64,000 nt of DNA from Chryseobacterium sp. 52 (GCF_002754245.1 NZ_PEEX01000001.1:4444001-4508000), one strand, 5' to 3'; shown: positions 23,644 through 33,720, counted from the stretch's first letter. Made by a program: numbers and translations. The notes: generated by a model from the sequence alone, not told the origin.

Positions 23644-24546
23644 TTATTTGAGATTTCTCAGCTTTACCTCTTTTTTCAGATAGCCTTTAAAATCTTCTGC
23701 AAACATCCCGATGTAGGTTCCTTTTTTAAGATCTCGGTTAACTCCTGTTTTACCAAGAATAACAGACCCTGCTTCGATTTTATTTCCGGAAGCCATACCA
23801 ACCTGCCCCCAAAGCGTTACTTCATCACCAATGATGCAGCATCCTGCAATACCCACCTGTGAAGCGATAAGACATTTCTTCCCGATCACGGTGTCGTGGC
23901 CAATCTGAATCTGATTATCTAAAACGGATCCTTCTCCAATGATGGTAGAATCTGTAACTCCTCTATCAATGGTACAAAGGTTTCCAATCTCTACATTATT
24001 TTCAATAACGACATTTCCTACTGAGATCAGACGGTCAAAATTGCCATTAAGTTTTCTGTAATAGAAAGCGTCCCCACCCAGTACGGTTCCGGACTGGATG
24101 ACCACATTATCACCAATCACTGTTCTGTCGCCAATGACAACATTTGGGAAAATAAGGGTATTTTTTCCAATAACTACATTGTTACCGATCACTGCAGAAG
24201 AATGAATTCTGGTTCCTTCTCCAATTTCTACATCGTGAAGTTCTTCTGTGAAGTTATATATTCTCGTAAAATGGGTATTGATCTTATTAAAATCTCTGAA
24301 AGGGTCATCAGAAACCAACAGCACCTTTCCTTCCGGGCATTCAACTTCTTTATCAATTAAAATAATTGTTGCCGCAGAATTTAACGCTTTATCGTAATAT
24401 TTTGGATGGTTTACAAAAACAATCTCGCCTTGTTTCACCATATGAATTTCATTAGTTCCCAAAACTTCAAAGTCTTCAGAACCGATGAATTTTGCTCCGA
24501 TTAAATCAGCAATCGTTTTAAGCTTTTGTGGAGAATGAAATCTCAT
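23644..24546 (-). CDS. LpxD-like acyltransferase (hexapeptide repeat), second copy
   Basis: The 300-residue protein has the N-terminal uridine-binding-like domain of LpxD (about 1-95) and a left-handed beta-helix of hexapeptide repeats ([20 protein letters not shown] is one stretch, about 100-265). Conserved histidine is present in [14 protein letters not shown]. It resembles UDP-3-O-acylglucosamine N-acyltransferase, but the true lpxD is in the lpx operon at 27739. It is somewhat shorter than that enzyme and lies between efp and sucD. It may acylate a different aminosugar. Confidence 0.82.
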   Translation of the reverse strand: MRFHSPQKLKTIADLIGAKFIGSEDFEVLGTNEIHMVKQGEIVFVNHPKYYDKALNSAATIILIDKEVECPEGKVLLVSDDPFRDFNKINTHFTRIYNFTEELHDVEIGEGTRIHSSAVIGNNVVIGKNTLIFPNVVIGDRTVIGDNVVIQSGTVLGGDAFYYRKLNGNFDRLISVGNVVIENNVEIGNLCTIDRGVTDSTIIGEGSVLDNQIQIGHDTVIGKKCLIASQVGIAGCCIIGDEVTLWGQVGMASGNKIEAGSVILGKTGVNRDLKKGTYIGMFAEDFKGYLKKEVKLRNLK

Positions 24547-24615
24547 AACAATTGATTTTCTTATAAAACAAAATTCGGAATGCTAGTGCAAACCGAATTT
24601 ATGTAAATTTTATTA

Positions 24616-25179
24616 TTATTTTACTCTTTCCAAGTAGCTACCGTCTTCAGTATTTACTTTGATTTTGTCTCCCGGCTCAATGAACAAAGGAACATTTACT
24701 CTTGCTCCTGTTTCAACGATTGCGTTTTTAAGAGCATTGGTGGCTGTATTTCCTTTGATCCCCGGATCAGCTTCAATAACTTCCAGATAAACTGACTGAG
24801 GAAGTTCAGCAGAAAGCGGAGTTTCGTCAACTTCTTTCAGAATGATCGTTACTTCTTCACCAGCTTTCATAAACTGAGCATTTTCGATCATTTCTTTATC
24901 TAAGTATAATTGAGAGAAATCATCATTATTCATGAAGTGGAAACCATTCTCATCATCGTAAAGATACTGGAACTTTCTGGTGATTACTTTTACTTCATCA
25001 ATTTTATGTCCTGCAGAAAAAGTATTATCAAGTACTTTTCCGTTGGTTACTGATTTCAGTTTTGTTCTTACGAAAGCAGGTCCTTTTCCTGGCTTTACGT
25101 GCATAAATTCAACTACTTTGAAAATATCATTGCTAAACTCGATGCAAAGTCCTTTTCTTATATCGTTACTTGTTGCCAT
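24616..25179 (-). CDS. efp: Elongation factor P
   Basis: The 187-residue protein has the three OB-like domains of EF-P. Domain I begins MATSNDIRKGLCIEF and the tip loop is PGKGPAF, with Lys in the position that is modified in many bacteria. The end DKIKVNTEDGSYLERVK is the conserved C-terminal motif. EF-P relieves ribosome stalling at polyproline stretches. It sits in a row of minus-strand genes with lpxA upstream and lpxD-like downstream, as is common in Flavobacteria. Confidence 0.95.
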   Translation of the reverse strand: MATSNDIRKGLCIEFSNDIFKVVEFMHVKPGKGPAFVRTKLKSVTNGKVLDNTFSAGHKIDEVKVITRKFQYLYDDENGFHFMNNDDFSQLYLDKEMIENAQFMKAGEEVTIILKEVDETPLSAELPQSVYLEVIEADPGIKGNTATNALKNAIVETGARVNVPLFIEPGDKIKVNTEDGSYLERVK

Positions 25180-25195
25180 TAATTTTTTATATAAT

Positions 25196-25531
25196 TTATT
25201 TGCTTTTATAAATTTGTAATCCCTGACCTTGAGGCATCATTCTGTTGAATGTATTATTGTTAAATGTATTCACATTATTCTGCAATTTGTTCACATTCAG
25301 TTGAACCTCAGTTTCATATCGATTGGCATTACCAAAAATTGAACTAGAATTATTTTTTTGTGTAAAAATAGATCCCATATTATTTTTAGCAATACTATCA
25401 TTAGACTTCTCAGGAATTCTTCTTTCCATCATTGAAGTTTTGGTTAATTTTTCGGTTTTTAATACCTGCTTTTCCTGCCCGTATGATAAAACCCCTGAAG
25501 CAACCATTACTAATAAAATAATTTTTTTCAT
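25196..25531 (-). CDS. Small exported protein, asparagine-rich
   Basis: From the ATG at 25531 the product is 111 residues with a signal peptide (MKKIILLVMVASGVLSYGQ). The mature part is polar, with repeated Asn runs (NKLQNNVNTFNNNTFN) and ends QIYKSK. The frame is open to 25552 but that would put the signal peptide inside. I know no family. It lies between lpxA (22 bases upstream) and efp (16 bases downstream) on the same strand, so it is likely part of their transcript. Confidence 0.65.
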   Translation of the reverse strand: MKKIILLVMVASGVLSYGQEKQVLKTEKLTKTSMMERRIPEKSNDSIAKNNMGSIFTQKNNSSSIFGNANRYETEVQLNVNKLQNNVNTFNNNTFNRMMPQGQGLQIYKSK

Positions 25532-25553
25532 ATGTGTGTGTTTTTGTATCAAT

Positions 25554-26348
25554 CTAATTGCTTTCCTTGGTGGTTCCGTATCCTTTTACAATACCTCTCG
25601 GAGAGTTTTGGATAAACTGAAGGATCTCATCCCTTTCAGCTGTAGGAAGCATTTCTTTTTCAATATAGGCTAATGCCTGAGAAACGTTCATCTTCATCTG
25701 GAAAATAGCTCTGTAAATTTTCTGAATTTCAAAGATTTTCTCATTGGTAAATCCTCTTCTTCTTAAACCAACAGAGTTGATCCCTGCATAAGACATAGGT
25801 TCTCTTGCTACCTTTACATAAGGCGGAATATCTTTTCTCACCAATGTTCCACCGGAAATCATCACATGTTTTCCGATTTTACCAAACTGATGCACTGCAC
25901 TAAGACCTCCCATGACAGTATAGTCTCCAATTTCTACGTGTCCCGCAATACCACAACCATTGACAATGATAACATGATCTCCGATAATACAATCGTGGGC
26001 AATGTGGGAAGTTGCCATGATCAGGCAGCTTTTACCAATTTTAGTAAATCCAAGGGCTTTTGTTCCTCTATTTACGGTAACACATTCTCTGATTGTAGTT
26101 TCATCACCAATAATTACCTGAGTATCTTCTCCATCAAACTTTAAATCCTGAGGGATCGCAGAAATTACCGTTCCCGGGAAAATTCTACAGTTTTTACCTA
26201 TTCTGGCACCATCCATGATGGTAACATTAGGACCAATCCAAGTTCCTTCTCCGATCTCTACGTCCCCTGCAATTGTAGTAAAAGGTTCTACAATAACATT
26301 TTTGCTGATTTTCGCACGTTTATCTACGGCTGCTAATTGATGAATCAT
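25554..26348 (-). CDS. lpxA: Acyl-ACP:UDP-N-acetylglucosamine O-acyltransferase
   Basis: The 264-residue enzyme starts lipid A synthesis by acylating UDP-GlcNAc at position 3. It is a left-handed beta-helix with hexapeptide repeats from residue about 10 to 190 and a C-terminal helical domain. The catalytic histidine lies in MATSHIAHDCIIGDHV. Its stop and the stop codon of the upstream fused lpxC-fabZ gene are adjacent to the ATG (no gap), so translation is coupled. Confidence 0.95.
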   Translation of the reverse strand: MIHQLAAVDKRAKISKNVIVEPFTTIAGDVEIGEGTWIGPNVTIMDGARIGKNCRIFPGTVISAIPQDLKFDGEDTQVIIGDETTIRECVTVNRGTKALGFTKIGKSCLIMATSHIAHDCIIGDHVIIVNGCGIAGHVEIGDYTVMGGLSAVHQFGKIGKHVMISGGTLVRKDIPPYVKVAREPMSYAGINSVGLRRRGFTNEKIFEIQKIYRAIFQMKMNVSQALAYIEKEMLPTAERDEILQFIQNSPRGIVKGYGTTKESN

Positions 26349-27746
26349 TTAATCAACTTTATTTTTTGCAACTTGAGCCATTAATTCTGCTTCTACTGCT
26401 ACAGTATCTCCCACATATCCGTATCCCTGCATATGAACAATACCTCTTCTGATCGGTTCTATTAATTCAATTTTGAAAATCATAGTATCTCCCGGCACTA
26501 CTTTTCTCTTGAATTTCACTTTATCTATTTTGATAAAATAAGTAGAATAATTTTCAGGATCCGGAACACTTGCCAATACAAGAATACCTCCTGTCTGTGC
26601 CAAAGCTTCTACCTGAAGAACGCCAGGCATTACAGGCTCTTTAGGGAAATGTCCTACAAAGAAAGGCTCATTCATGGTAACATTTTTCAGACCTACAACA
26701 TGAGAGTCTGAAAGTTCCAGAATTTTGTCGATCAATAAAAACGGAGGTCTGTGCGGCATAAGGCGCATAATCCCGTTGATATCAAAAACCGGTTCTTTAG
26801 TAAGATCAAAATCAGGCACGTTTTTCTTTTTCTGAAGTTTCCACTGACGGTTCAGTTTTTTTGCAAACTGGGTATTCACATAGTGCCCCGGTTTGTTTGC
26901 AATTACTTTACCTTTTATTTTCACACCTGCCAATGCCAGATCACCAATTACGTCCAGTAATTTATGTCTTGCAGCTTCGTTAGGATAGTTTAAGGTAAGA
27001 TTATCAAGAATACCGTTCGGTCTGATAGAAACATTGTCTTTTCCGAATGCTTTTTTCAGTTTCTCTGTGGTTTCAGGAGTGAGATCCTTATCTACATACA
27101 CAATCGCATTAGAGATATCTCCTCCTCTGATCAATCCGTGATCCAATAACATTTCCAGCTCATGTAAAAAGCTGAATGTTCTCGCAGAAGAGATTTCGTC
27201 TTTAAATTCGGAAATATTTTTAAGGGTAGCATTTTGGGTTCCCAATACTTTGGTTCCAAAATCTACCATAGTTGTTACTTCATAAGTATCTGAAGGAATA
27301 ATGGTAATTTCTGAACCGGATGCAGGATCTGCATAGCTCAGTACTTCTTTAATCACCAGATATTCCCTAGCTATGTTCTGCTCTGCAACGCCTACACTTT
27401 CAATAGCTTCAACAAAGAATTTTGAAGATCCATCCAAAATTGGAGGTTCTGAAGCATCCATTTCCAGAATAGCATTGTCTATATCGCAGCCCACTAAAGC
27501 AGCCAAAAGGTGCTCACAGGTAGTAATTTTTACGCCTAGCTTTTCTAATGTGGTTCCTCTTTCTGTTGCTACTACATAATTAACATCAGCTTCTACCTGA
27601 GGATTTCCCTCCAGATCTGTTCTCACGAACACAAAACCGGTATTTTCTTTTGCCGGTTTGATGGTAAGTTTTACTTCTTTACCTGTATGAAGGCCAATTC
27701 CAGAAAGCGTTACTTCTTCCTGGAGTGTTTTTTGCATATCACTCAT
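26349..27746 (-). CDS. lpxC: Bifunctional LpxC deacetylase / FabZ dehydratase
   Basis: The 465-residue fusion has LpxC in residues about 1-300 and FabZ in about 315-460. LpxC zinc ligands are in TTCEHLLAAL and in AARHKLLDVIGDLAL. The FabZ catalytic histidine is in MPHRPPFLLIDKI and the acidic partner in QVEALAQTGG. LpxC commits UDP-3-O-acyl-GlcNAc to lipid A; FabZ dehydrates 3-hydroxyacyl-ACP, competing for the same acyl donor. This fusion is standard in Bacteroidetes. I start at the ATG overlapping the lpxD stop by eight bases; an ATG three codons later is possible. Confidence 0.95.
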   Translation of the reverse strand: MSDMQKTLQEEVTLSGIGLHTGKEVKLTIKPAKENTGFVFVRTDLEGNPQVEADVNYVVATERGTTLEKLGVKITTCEHLLAALVGCDIDNAILEMDASEPPILDGSSKFFVEAIESVGVAEQNIAREYLVIKEVLSYADPASGSEITIIPSDTYEVTTMVDFGTKVLGTQNATLKNISEFKDEISSARTFSFLHELEMLLDHGLIRGGDISNAIVYVDKDLTPETTEKLKKAFGKDNVSIRPNGILDNLTLNYPNEAARHKLLDVIGDLALAGVKIKGKVIANKPGHYVNTQFAKKLNRQWKLQKKKNVPDFDLTKEPVFDINGIMRLMPHRPPFLLIDKILELSDSHVVGLKNVTMNEPFFVGHFPKEPVMPGVLQVEALAQTGGILVLASVPDPENYSTYFIKIDKVKFKRKVVPGDTMIFKIELIEPIRRGIVHMQGYGYVGDTVAVEAELMAQVAKNKVD

Positions 27747-28770
27747 TAGTTTTATCTTTTGAGGTATCCTCAAGATTATTTATTCTTCGTACAATTTCAG
27801 TAAAATTTCTGAAATGCACATAGTTTCTAAGATAGTCATTGTAGCTTATCGCCGGGGATCCATACAATGTTTCTTTATCATTAACGCTGGAATTCACGCC
27901 ACTCTGAGCCTGAATTTTCACCTGGTTACCAATTTTGATATGTCCAACCACACCTACCTGTCCGCCAATCTGGTTCCAGTCTCCAATCGTAGTAGATCCT
28001 GCAATTCCGGCCTGTGCCGCAATAACGTTGTTCTGTCCGATTTTCACATTATGAGCAATCTGGATCAGATTATCGATTTTCGTTCCTTTTCCAATGATAG
28101 TAGAACCAATGGTAGCTCTGTCGATGCTACAGTTCGAACCAATTTCCACATCGTCTTCGATAATCACATTTCCCAGCTGCGGAATTTTTTTAAATCCTTC
28201 TGCGGTAGGCTGAAATCCAAATCCATCGCCACCCACTACTGTATTAGAGTGAATCACACAGTTGTCTCCGATAATACAGTAGTCATAGATTCTGGCTCCA
28301 CTGTCAATTTTACAGTTTTTGCCGATCTTTACTCCTTTACCGATATACACCTGCGGATAAATCTGCGTCCCTTCTCCGATCTTGGCTTTCTCCGAAACAT
28401 AGGTAAATGCTCCGATGTAGGCCTTTTCTCCAATCACTGCAGTATCATGAATAGAAGAACCGGTTTCGATTCCTTCTTTTCTTCCCTGCATTTCCTGATA
28501 CAGATTCATTAAAATCTGAAAAGAAAGGTATGCATCCTTGACCACAATTAAGGTAGGATTATAATTATTTTTATCAATAAGTTTTTCCGAAACAATAATA
28601 ACGGAGCATTTTGAGGTATCTAAAAAGTGAGAAAATCGATCCTGTGCTATAAAGGAAAGATGCCCTGATTCACCATTCTCAATTGGTGAAACCCCTGTAA
28701 TAACCGTACTTTCGTCGCCTATTATTTGTCCGTCAATAAAACTTGCAATTTGCGAAGCTGTAAATTCCAT
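27739..28770 (-). CDS. lpxD: UDP-3-O-acylglucosamine N-acyltransferase
   Basis: The 343-residue protein has the LpxD N-terminal domain (MEFTASQIASFIDG..., with SFIAQDRFSHFLDTS) and a long hexapeptide beta-helix (about 105-320); the catalytic histidine is in DNLIQIAHNVKIG. It adds the N-linked hydroxyacyl chain to lipid A precursor. The start is ATG 28770; a TTG at 28779 would extend it by three residues but overlaps the promoter -7 box. It leads the lpxD-lpxC/fabZ-lpxA operon. Confidence 0.95.
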   Translation of the reverse strand: MEFTASQIASFIDGQIIGDESTVITGVSPIENGESGHLSFIAQDRFSHFLDTSKCSVIIVSEKLIDKNNYNPTLIVVKDAYLSFQILMNLYQEMQGRKEGIETGSSIHDTAVIGEKAYIGAFTYVSEKAKIGEGTQIYPQVYIGKGVKIGKNCKIDSGARIYDYCIIGDNCVIHSNTVVGGDGFGFQPTAEGFKKIPQLGNVIIEDDVEIGSNCSIDRATIGSTIIGKGTKIDNLIQIAHNVKIGQNNVIAAQAGIAGSTTIGDWNQIGGQVGVVGHIKIGNQVKIQAQSGVNSSVNDKETLYGSPAISYNDYLRNYVHFRNFTEIVRRINNLEDTSKDKTNE

Positions 28771-28776
28771 ATTCTG

Positions 28777-28804
28777 CAAAGATAAGAAATTCTGTAATTC
28801 GCAA
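28777..28804 (-). promoter_or_regulatory. Promoter of the lpxD operon
   Basis: On the minus strand TTG (28804-28802) and TATCTTTG (28784-28777) are separated by 17 bases, a good match to the Bacteroidota consensus. The -7 box ends six bases before the lpxD ATG, so the mRNA would be leaderless or nearly so. Confidence 0.65.
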
Positions 28805-28842
28805 ACATTTTTTGGTTTTCGGAACGTGAATTTTAATACTAT

Positions 28843-30069
28843 TTAAGAAATTATGTTGGAAATATCTCTTGGAAAGGTAAGAATATACCTGGCTGTCTTA
28901 TGCACCATAAGTCCCGACAACAACTGGTCCTGCGATTCTTCCAGCCTGATCTTTTTGCCATCTTTCTGAAGCAGATAAATTGGCTGTTTTTCTGTATCAT
29001 AAGGCAGTAATTTTCTTTTAATCTCATGTACAAGCTCCTTTCCATTATTAATTCCAAAAAATTCATTGGTCTTTTTTATTTTTTCTTCAATAAATTCAGG
29101 TTTAAAAGGATGGGTGGAAATAATCGTTTTCGGAAGATTTCTTTGAATCACACATTTGCACCAATACGCAAGAATAAAATCTTCTGAATCCTGCCAGGAT
29201 TTCATCGCATGAATTATATCATTATCATCAAGTTGGGTAAATCTAAAAATATCCTCATCAGTGGCTGAACTTTTTTCTCGGTTCAGGAAGTATTTCAGGT
29301 TTTCACCTGCAGGCAGATCCATTCCTTCTGAAATCAGATATTTTGCTCTTTCCAGGATTTTAACCAAAAGAAATTCTGCCAGCGCCGATGTTTTATGATA
29401 GTAGACCTGCCAGTACATAAACATTCTGGCTGTCAGGAAGTTTTCAATGGAATAGACGCCTTTAGCATCAATCACCAGTTCTCCCTCGCCGCAAACATTC
29501 ATCATGGAAATAATTCTCTGGGTATTAATATTTCCTTCTGAAACTCCGGTAAAAAAGCTGTCTCTATTCAGATAATCCAGCCTGTCGACGTCAAGCTGAG
29601 ATGAGATAAGCTGGTTGAAAAATTTCCTGTGGTACTGCCCCTGAAACATTTCGATGGCTACAGAAAGTTGTCCTTCAAACTCTTCATTCAACTTATTCAT
29701 CAAAAGCAAAGAAAGTTTTTCGTGATGCCAGTCATCCATCAGCATATTTTCCAGTGCGTGGGAAAATGGCCCGTGTCCAATATCATGCATAAGAATGGCA
29801 AGCATCGCTCCTTTTTCTTCCTCTTCTGTAATTTTAACCCCTTTCTGTCGCAGCGTTTCTAATGCCGTAAACATAAGATGCATCGCTCCCAGTGCATGAT
29901 GAAATCTTGTATGGGTAGCTCCCGGAAAGATCAGATTCAGAAGTCCGGTCTGACCAATTCTTCGCAATCTCTGAAAATAGGGATGTTCAATAACATCAAA
30001 TAAAATTTCGTGTGGAATTCTGATGAAACCATGAACAGGATCGTTGATGATTTTTAGCTTGTTCTGCAT
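28843..30069 (-). CDS. HD-domain phosphohydrolase (dNTPase-like)
   Basis: The 408-residue protein has an HD domain in its first half: HTRFHHALGAMHL supplies the first histidine, MHDIGHGPFSHALE the HD pair and a later DRLDYLNRDSFFTGV the final aspartate. This arrangement matches the SAMHD1/dGTPase-like branch widespread in bacteria and annotated simply as HD-domain proteins. It probably hydrolyses nucleotides. It lies upstream of lpxD on the same strand but has 63 bases of separation with an independent lpxD promoter. Confidence 0.85.
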   Translation of the reverse strand: MQNKLKIINDPVHGFIRIPHEILFDVIEHPYFQRLRRIGQTGLLNLIFPGATHTRFHHALGAMHLMFTALETLRQKGVKITEEEEKGAMLAILMHDIGHGPFSHALENMLMDDWHHEKLSLLLMNKLNEEFEGQLSVAIEMFQGQYHRKFFNQLISSQLDVDRLDYLNRDSFFTGVSEGNINTQRIISMMNVCGEGELVIDAKGVYSIENFLTARMFMYWQVYYHKTSALAEFLLVKILERAKYLISEGMDLPAGENLKYFLNREKSSATDEDIFRFTQLDDNDIIHAMKSWQDSEDFILAYWCKCVIQRNLPKTIISTHPFKPEFIEEKIKKTNEFFGINNGKELVHEIKRKLLPYDTEKQPIYLLQKDGKKIRLEESQDQLLSGLMVHKTARYILTFPRDISNIIS

Positions 30070-30362
30070 TTAAACGTCGATATTAGTAAACAAAGTTAGG
30101 AATTTTAAATTTTAGGCTTCATTAATTTACTATTAAAAGAAGCATAGACCCCTAAAAGATAACTGAGTAGTTTCAAATTTTGAATTTAAATAACAAATCC
30201 ATTCATCAATAAAAAAACATCGGGAGAATAAGAATAAAATAAAACCTACTGTCCTTTGCTGTTCCATAATTAATCATTTACTTTTGTCCTGAACTTTTAT
30301 TTAAAAACTGGAAACTCCGGCTAAAAATTTTATTTTGACACACTAATAACAGGTACCCTTTC

Positions 30363-32006
30363 ATGAGAAAGATTTCTCTTTTCATTTTATTTTTTTTCAG
30401 TTTACATTTTTCTGCACAGGCTTTATCTGAAACTCAAAAATTAGAATCACTCTGCAGGGTCTGGGGATTTCTGAAATACTATCACCCTCATGTTGCCAAA
30501 GGAGATTTTGATTGGGACAAGCAGCTTTTTCAGAAAATAGATGAGCTTGATAATATTCATGACAAGGATCAGCTTAATGAATTGTATTTTAAGTGGATCA
30601 GCAGTCTTGGAAAGGTTGATGAATGCAAACAATGTTCAAAGGAAGCTAAGGAGAAGGTATACTTTTTGAAAAATTTTGATCTAAGCTGGATCAATGATAA
30701 GCATATATTCAATAAAAAACTCATCCAGCAGCTTAATTTCATCGAAAAAAACAGAAACCTTGGAAGCAGCCATTACTTTGGAAGTGGTGGAAAAAAAGTT
30801 TATTTCAGAAATGAAAATTCATACGGTTCAAAATTCACTTCAAAACAGATTTCCCTTCTTGAACTCTTCAGATACTGGAATCTGGTAGAATATTTTTTTC
30901 CATACAAATATCAGACAGACCAAAACTGGAATGATGTTTTAGCGGAAATGATTCCCAAATTTCTCCATATCAATGATGATGAAAGCTATCATCTGACTCT
31001 TGCTGAACTGGTAGCAAAAGTTGATGATTCTCATGCATTCCTGTATTCTCCCATGATCAACACCCATCAGTATGGAAGGAGAAAAGTTCCTGTAGAATAT
31101 ACGTATGCTGAAGGAAAACTAGTTGTAACCAGGATCCTCACCAATCAGCTGAACGAAGAAATTCCCTTAAAAACAGGCGATATCATTTATGATGTTAATG
31201 GAAAGACAATTCCTCAAATGGTCAACAGCTTTGGAAAATATGTTCCTGCTTCCAATTCCTGGGGGAAGATCAACAAGGTGAAAAATCTTTTCCTTTTCAG
31301 CAATAATGATTCGATTACCATTAAGATGGAACGGGACGGAAATAATCTGATTATCAAAACAAAAACCTATCTCCTGAAAGATATCATCCGGGAAAAGCCT
31401 TCCGTTAAGCAAAAATGGAAGTTTCTGGATAAAGATAAAAAGACAGGCTATGTAAATATGGGTATTATTGAAAAAGGTGACCTGGATGACATGTACAGGG
31501 ATTTAAAATCTACAACATCCATCATATTTGATCTCAGAAATTATCCCAAACTGACCATTTTTCCTTTAAGCAGGATGATTCTCCCGGAAAAATCAATTTA
31601 TTATCAATTTAATTTCCCTGAGACAGATTATTTGAGTAAATTTTATAGCGCAAAAAACAGTATCGGCAGAAAGAATCCGGATTACTATAAAGGAAATGTA
31701 GTGGTTTTGGTGGATGAGAATACACAGAGCCAGGCAGAAACCACCGCTATGATGTTTAAACAGCACCCGAAATCGAAGGTGATAGGAAGCAATACTTCAG
31801 GGGCTAACGGTGATGTCATCAGGTTTAAAATTGCAGATCTTGATACATGCTTTACAGGCCTCGGAGCTTATTATCCTGACGGGAGGGAAACACAGAGGAT
31901 AGGAATTGTTCCTGATATTGTAATAAAACCTACTGTGAAGGGGATACAAGAAGGAAAAGATGAAGTTCTGGAAAGAGCTTTAGATTATATAAAGACCGGT
32001 TTTTAG
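30363..32006 (+). CDS. S41-family peptidase, exported
   Basis: The 547-residue protein has a signal peptide (MRKISLFILFFFSLHFSAQ), an N-terminal helical domain of about 200 residues, a PDZ-like segment (LKTGDIIYDVNGKTI, about 280) and a C-terminal S41 (tail-specific protease) core. The catalytic serine is in VDENTQSQAETTAMMFKQ, and GSNTSGANGDV and LGAYYPDGRETQRIG follow as in other S41 proteins. It is probably periplasmic or surface-associated. Many such proteins occur in Bacteroidetes, and substrates are unknown. It is a single gene with a 293-base upstream gap lacking other features. Confidence 0.85.
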   Translation: MRKISLFILFFFSLHFSAQALSETQKLESLCRVWGFLKYYHPHVAKGDFDWDKQLFQKIDELDNIHDKDQLNELYFKWISSLGKVDECKQCSKEAKEKVYFLKNFDLSWINDKHIFNKKLIQQLNFIEKNRNLGSSHYFGSGGKKVYFRNENSYGSKFTSKQISLLELFRYWNLVEYFFPYKYQTDQNWNDVLAEMIPKFLHINDDESYHLTLAELVAKVDDSHAFLYSPMINTHQYGRRKVPVEYTYAEGKLVVTRILTNQLNEEIPLKTGDIIYDVNGKTIPQMVNSFGKYVPASNSWGKINKVKNLFLFSNNDSITIKMERDGNNLIIKTKTYLLKDIIREKPSVKQKWKFLDKDKKTGYVNMGIIEKGDLDDMYRDLKSTTSIIFDLRNYPKLTIFPLSRMILPEKSIYYQFNFPETDYLSKFYSAKNSIGRKNPDYYKGNVVVLVDENTQSQAETTAMMFKQHPKSKVIGSNTSGANGDVIRFKIADLDTCFTGLGAYYPDGRETQRIGIVPDIVIKPTVKGIQEGKDEVLERALDYIKTGF

Positions 32007-32138
32007 ATGAATTGGGTATTGGCAATAGTGAACAGAATTTTCATTTAACTAATATTTAACTTTTATTGTCTCTAATTTGTGAGAATTTAAAAGGAATTGG
32101 TCAACATTTTGATACAATAACCATGTAAAAAATAAATT

Positions 32139-33683
32139 ATGTCGGAAAAGATATTATGGATAGATGATGAAATAGATTTACTCAAACCCCATATCGTATT
32201 TTTAGAAAAAAAAGGTTACCAGGTAACCCCTGTTAACAATGTAAATGAGGCTCTGGAGCTTATGGATTCAGAGAAATTTGCGTTAACACTTATTGATGAA
32301 AATATGCCCGGCATTTCGGGATTGGAAGCCATTCCTATGATCAAGGAGAAAGATAATTCTTTAAAGATCGTCATGGTCACGAAAAGTGAGGAAGAGCATA
32401 TTATGGAAGAAGCTATCGGATCTCAGATTGCTGACTACATTCTTAAGCCGGTAAATCCTAACCAGATTTTATTATCATTAAAAAAGAATCTCCAGGAGGA
32501 TAATCTTGTGGAGCAAAAAACAATTCTTCAGTACCAACAGGAGTTCAGAAACCTGTCTATGGAGCTTTCTTATATCAGAACGTACCAGGAATGGGCAGAA
32601 TATTATAAGAAAATCCTGAGCTGGGAGATTAAATTTGATAAAGTAGCAGATAACGAATTCTCTGATCTTCTGCAGTCGCAGAAAGAGGAAGCCAATATCC
32701 AGTTTGCAAAATTTATTGAAAAAAATTACGAGGGATGGCTGACGGATTCTGATAAGCCTTTGATGAGCCATACTCTTTTTAAGGAAAAAGTAAAGCCTGA
32801 GGTGGAGAAAGAAAAAGTTCTTCTTCTTATGGTAGACAATCTTCGTTTCGATCAGTGGAAGGTTATCGAACCGTTATTTACAAAATATTACAATAAGGTA
32901 TCAGAAGATTATTATTACAGTATTCTTCCTACGGCTACACAGTATGCCAGAAACTCTTTCTTTGCAGGGCTGATGCCGTCTGAGATCGAAAAGCGTTTTC
33001 CAGACAAGTGGTTCAATGATAATGAAGAAGGAAATAAAAATGAATTTGAGCGTGATTTTCTGGAAGACCAGATGAAAAGAATCGGGCTAGGATCTAAATC
33101 TATGAAGTATCTTAAAGTTCTGAATGCAGATTTTGAGAGAAAGATTTATGATGATTTTAACCAGCATAAAAATAATGACCTTCTGGTCATTGTGTATAAC
33201 TTTATTGATATTCTTTCTCATGCTAAAACGGATAATCATATTGTAGACCAATTGATCCGTGATGATAAGACTTTCAGATCTCTTACTTTTAACTGGTTTG
33301 AAAATTCGTCAATAATAAAAATCATAAAAGCAGCGGCAGAAAGCGGTTATAAACTTGTCATCACTACCGACCACGGAACAGTATATGTTAAAAGACCTAG
33401 TAAGGTAGTGGGCGATCGTGAAACATCAACCAATATCCGTTATAAAACAGGGAAAAGTTTAACATATGATGACAGTGATGTCTGGGCAATCGCCAATCCT
33501 GAGAAACTGTTCCTGCCAAAAGGAAATTTAAGTTCGAAATATATTTTCGCAAAGAACAATATTTTCCTGGCTTATCCGAAGAATTATAATCACTTTGTTA
33601 ATTACTATAAAGAAACTTACCAGCACGGGGGAATTTCATTGGAAGAATGTATTATTCCTTTCAGCATTTTAGAACCCAAGTAG
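32139..33683 (+). CDS. porX: PorX-type response regulator with PglZ domain
   Basis: The 514-residue protein has an N-terminal receiver domain (1-120; acidic pocket DDE at 9-11, phospho-acceptor Asp53 in LIDENMPG, and Lys in TKSEEEH/YILKPVNP) and a C-terminal alkaline-phosphatase-fold PglZ domain (about 215-514, with ILPTATQYARNSFFAGL and TTDHGT). This is the domain layout of PorX, the regulator of the type IX secretion system with the histidine kinase PorY; the PglZ part hydrolyses cyclic or linear oligonucleotides in studied members. The T9SS-type sorting domain at 19213 shows the system exists. It ends at a strong terminator. Confidence 0.93.
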   Translation: MSEKILWIDDEIDLLKPHIVFLEKKGYQVTPVNNVNEALELMDSEKFALTLIDENMPGISGLEAIPMIKEKDNSLKIVMVTKSEEEHIMEEAIGSQIADYILKPVNPNQILLSLKKNLQEDNLVEQKTILQYQQEFRNLSMELSYIRTYQEWAEYYKKILSWEIKFDKVADNEFSDLLQSQKEEANIQFAKFIEKNYEGWLTDSDKPLMSHTLFKEKVKPEVEKEKVLLLMVDNLRFDQWKVIEPLFTKYYNKVSEDYYYSILPTATQYARNSFFAGLMPSEIEKRFPDKWFNDNEEGNKNEFERDFLEDQMKRIGLGSKSMKYLKVLNADFERKIYDDFNQHKNNDLLVIVYNFIDILSHAKTDNHIVDQLIRDDKTFRSLTFNWFENSSIIKIIKAAAESGYKLVITTDHGTVYVKRPSKVVGDRETSTNIRYKTGKSLTYDDSDVWAIANPEKLFLPKGNLSSKYIFAKNNIFLAYPKNYNHFVNYYKETYQHGGISLEECIIPFSILEPK

Positions 33684-33720
33684 TTTTTTTCATAGTTTAT
33701 TTAAATTTTGGGTCTAGGGG

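Noticed and set aside
27814..28512. A 232-codon open frame on the plus strand opposite lpxD
   Set aside because: It is antisense to the hexapeptide-repeat region of a certain lpxD; the composition favours open antisense frames and no family is evident.
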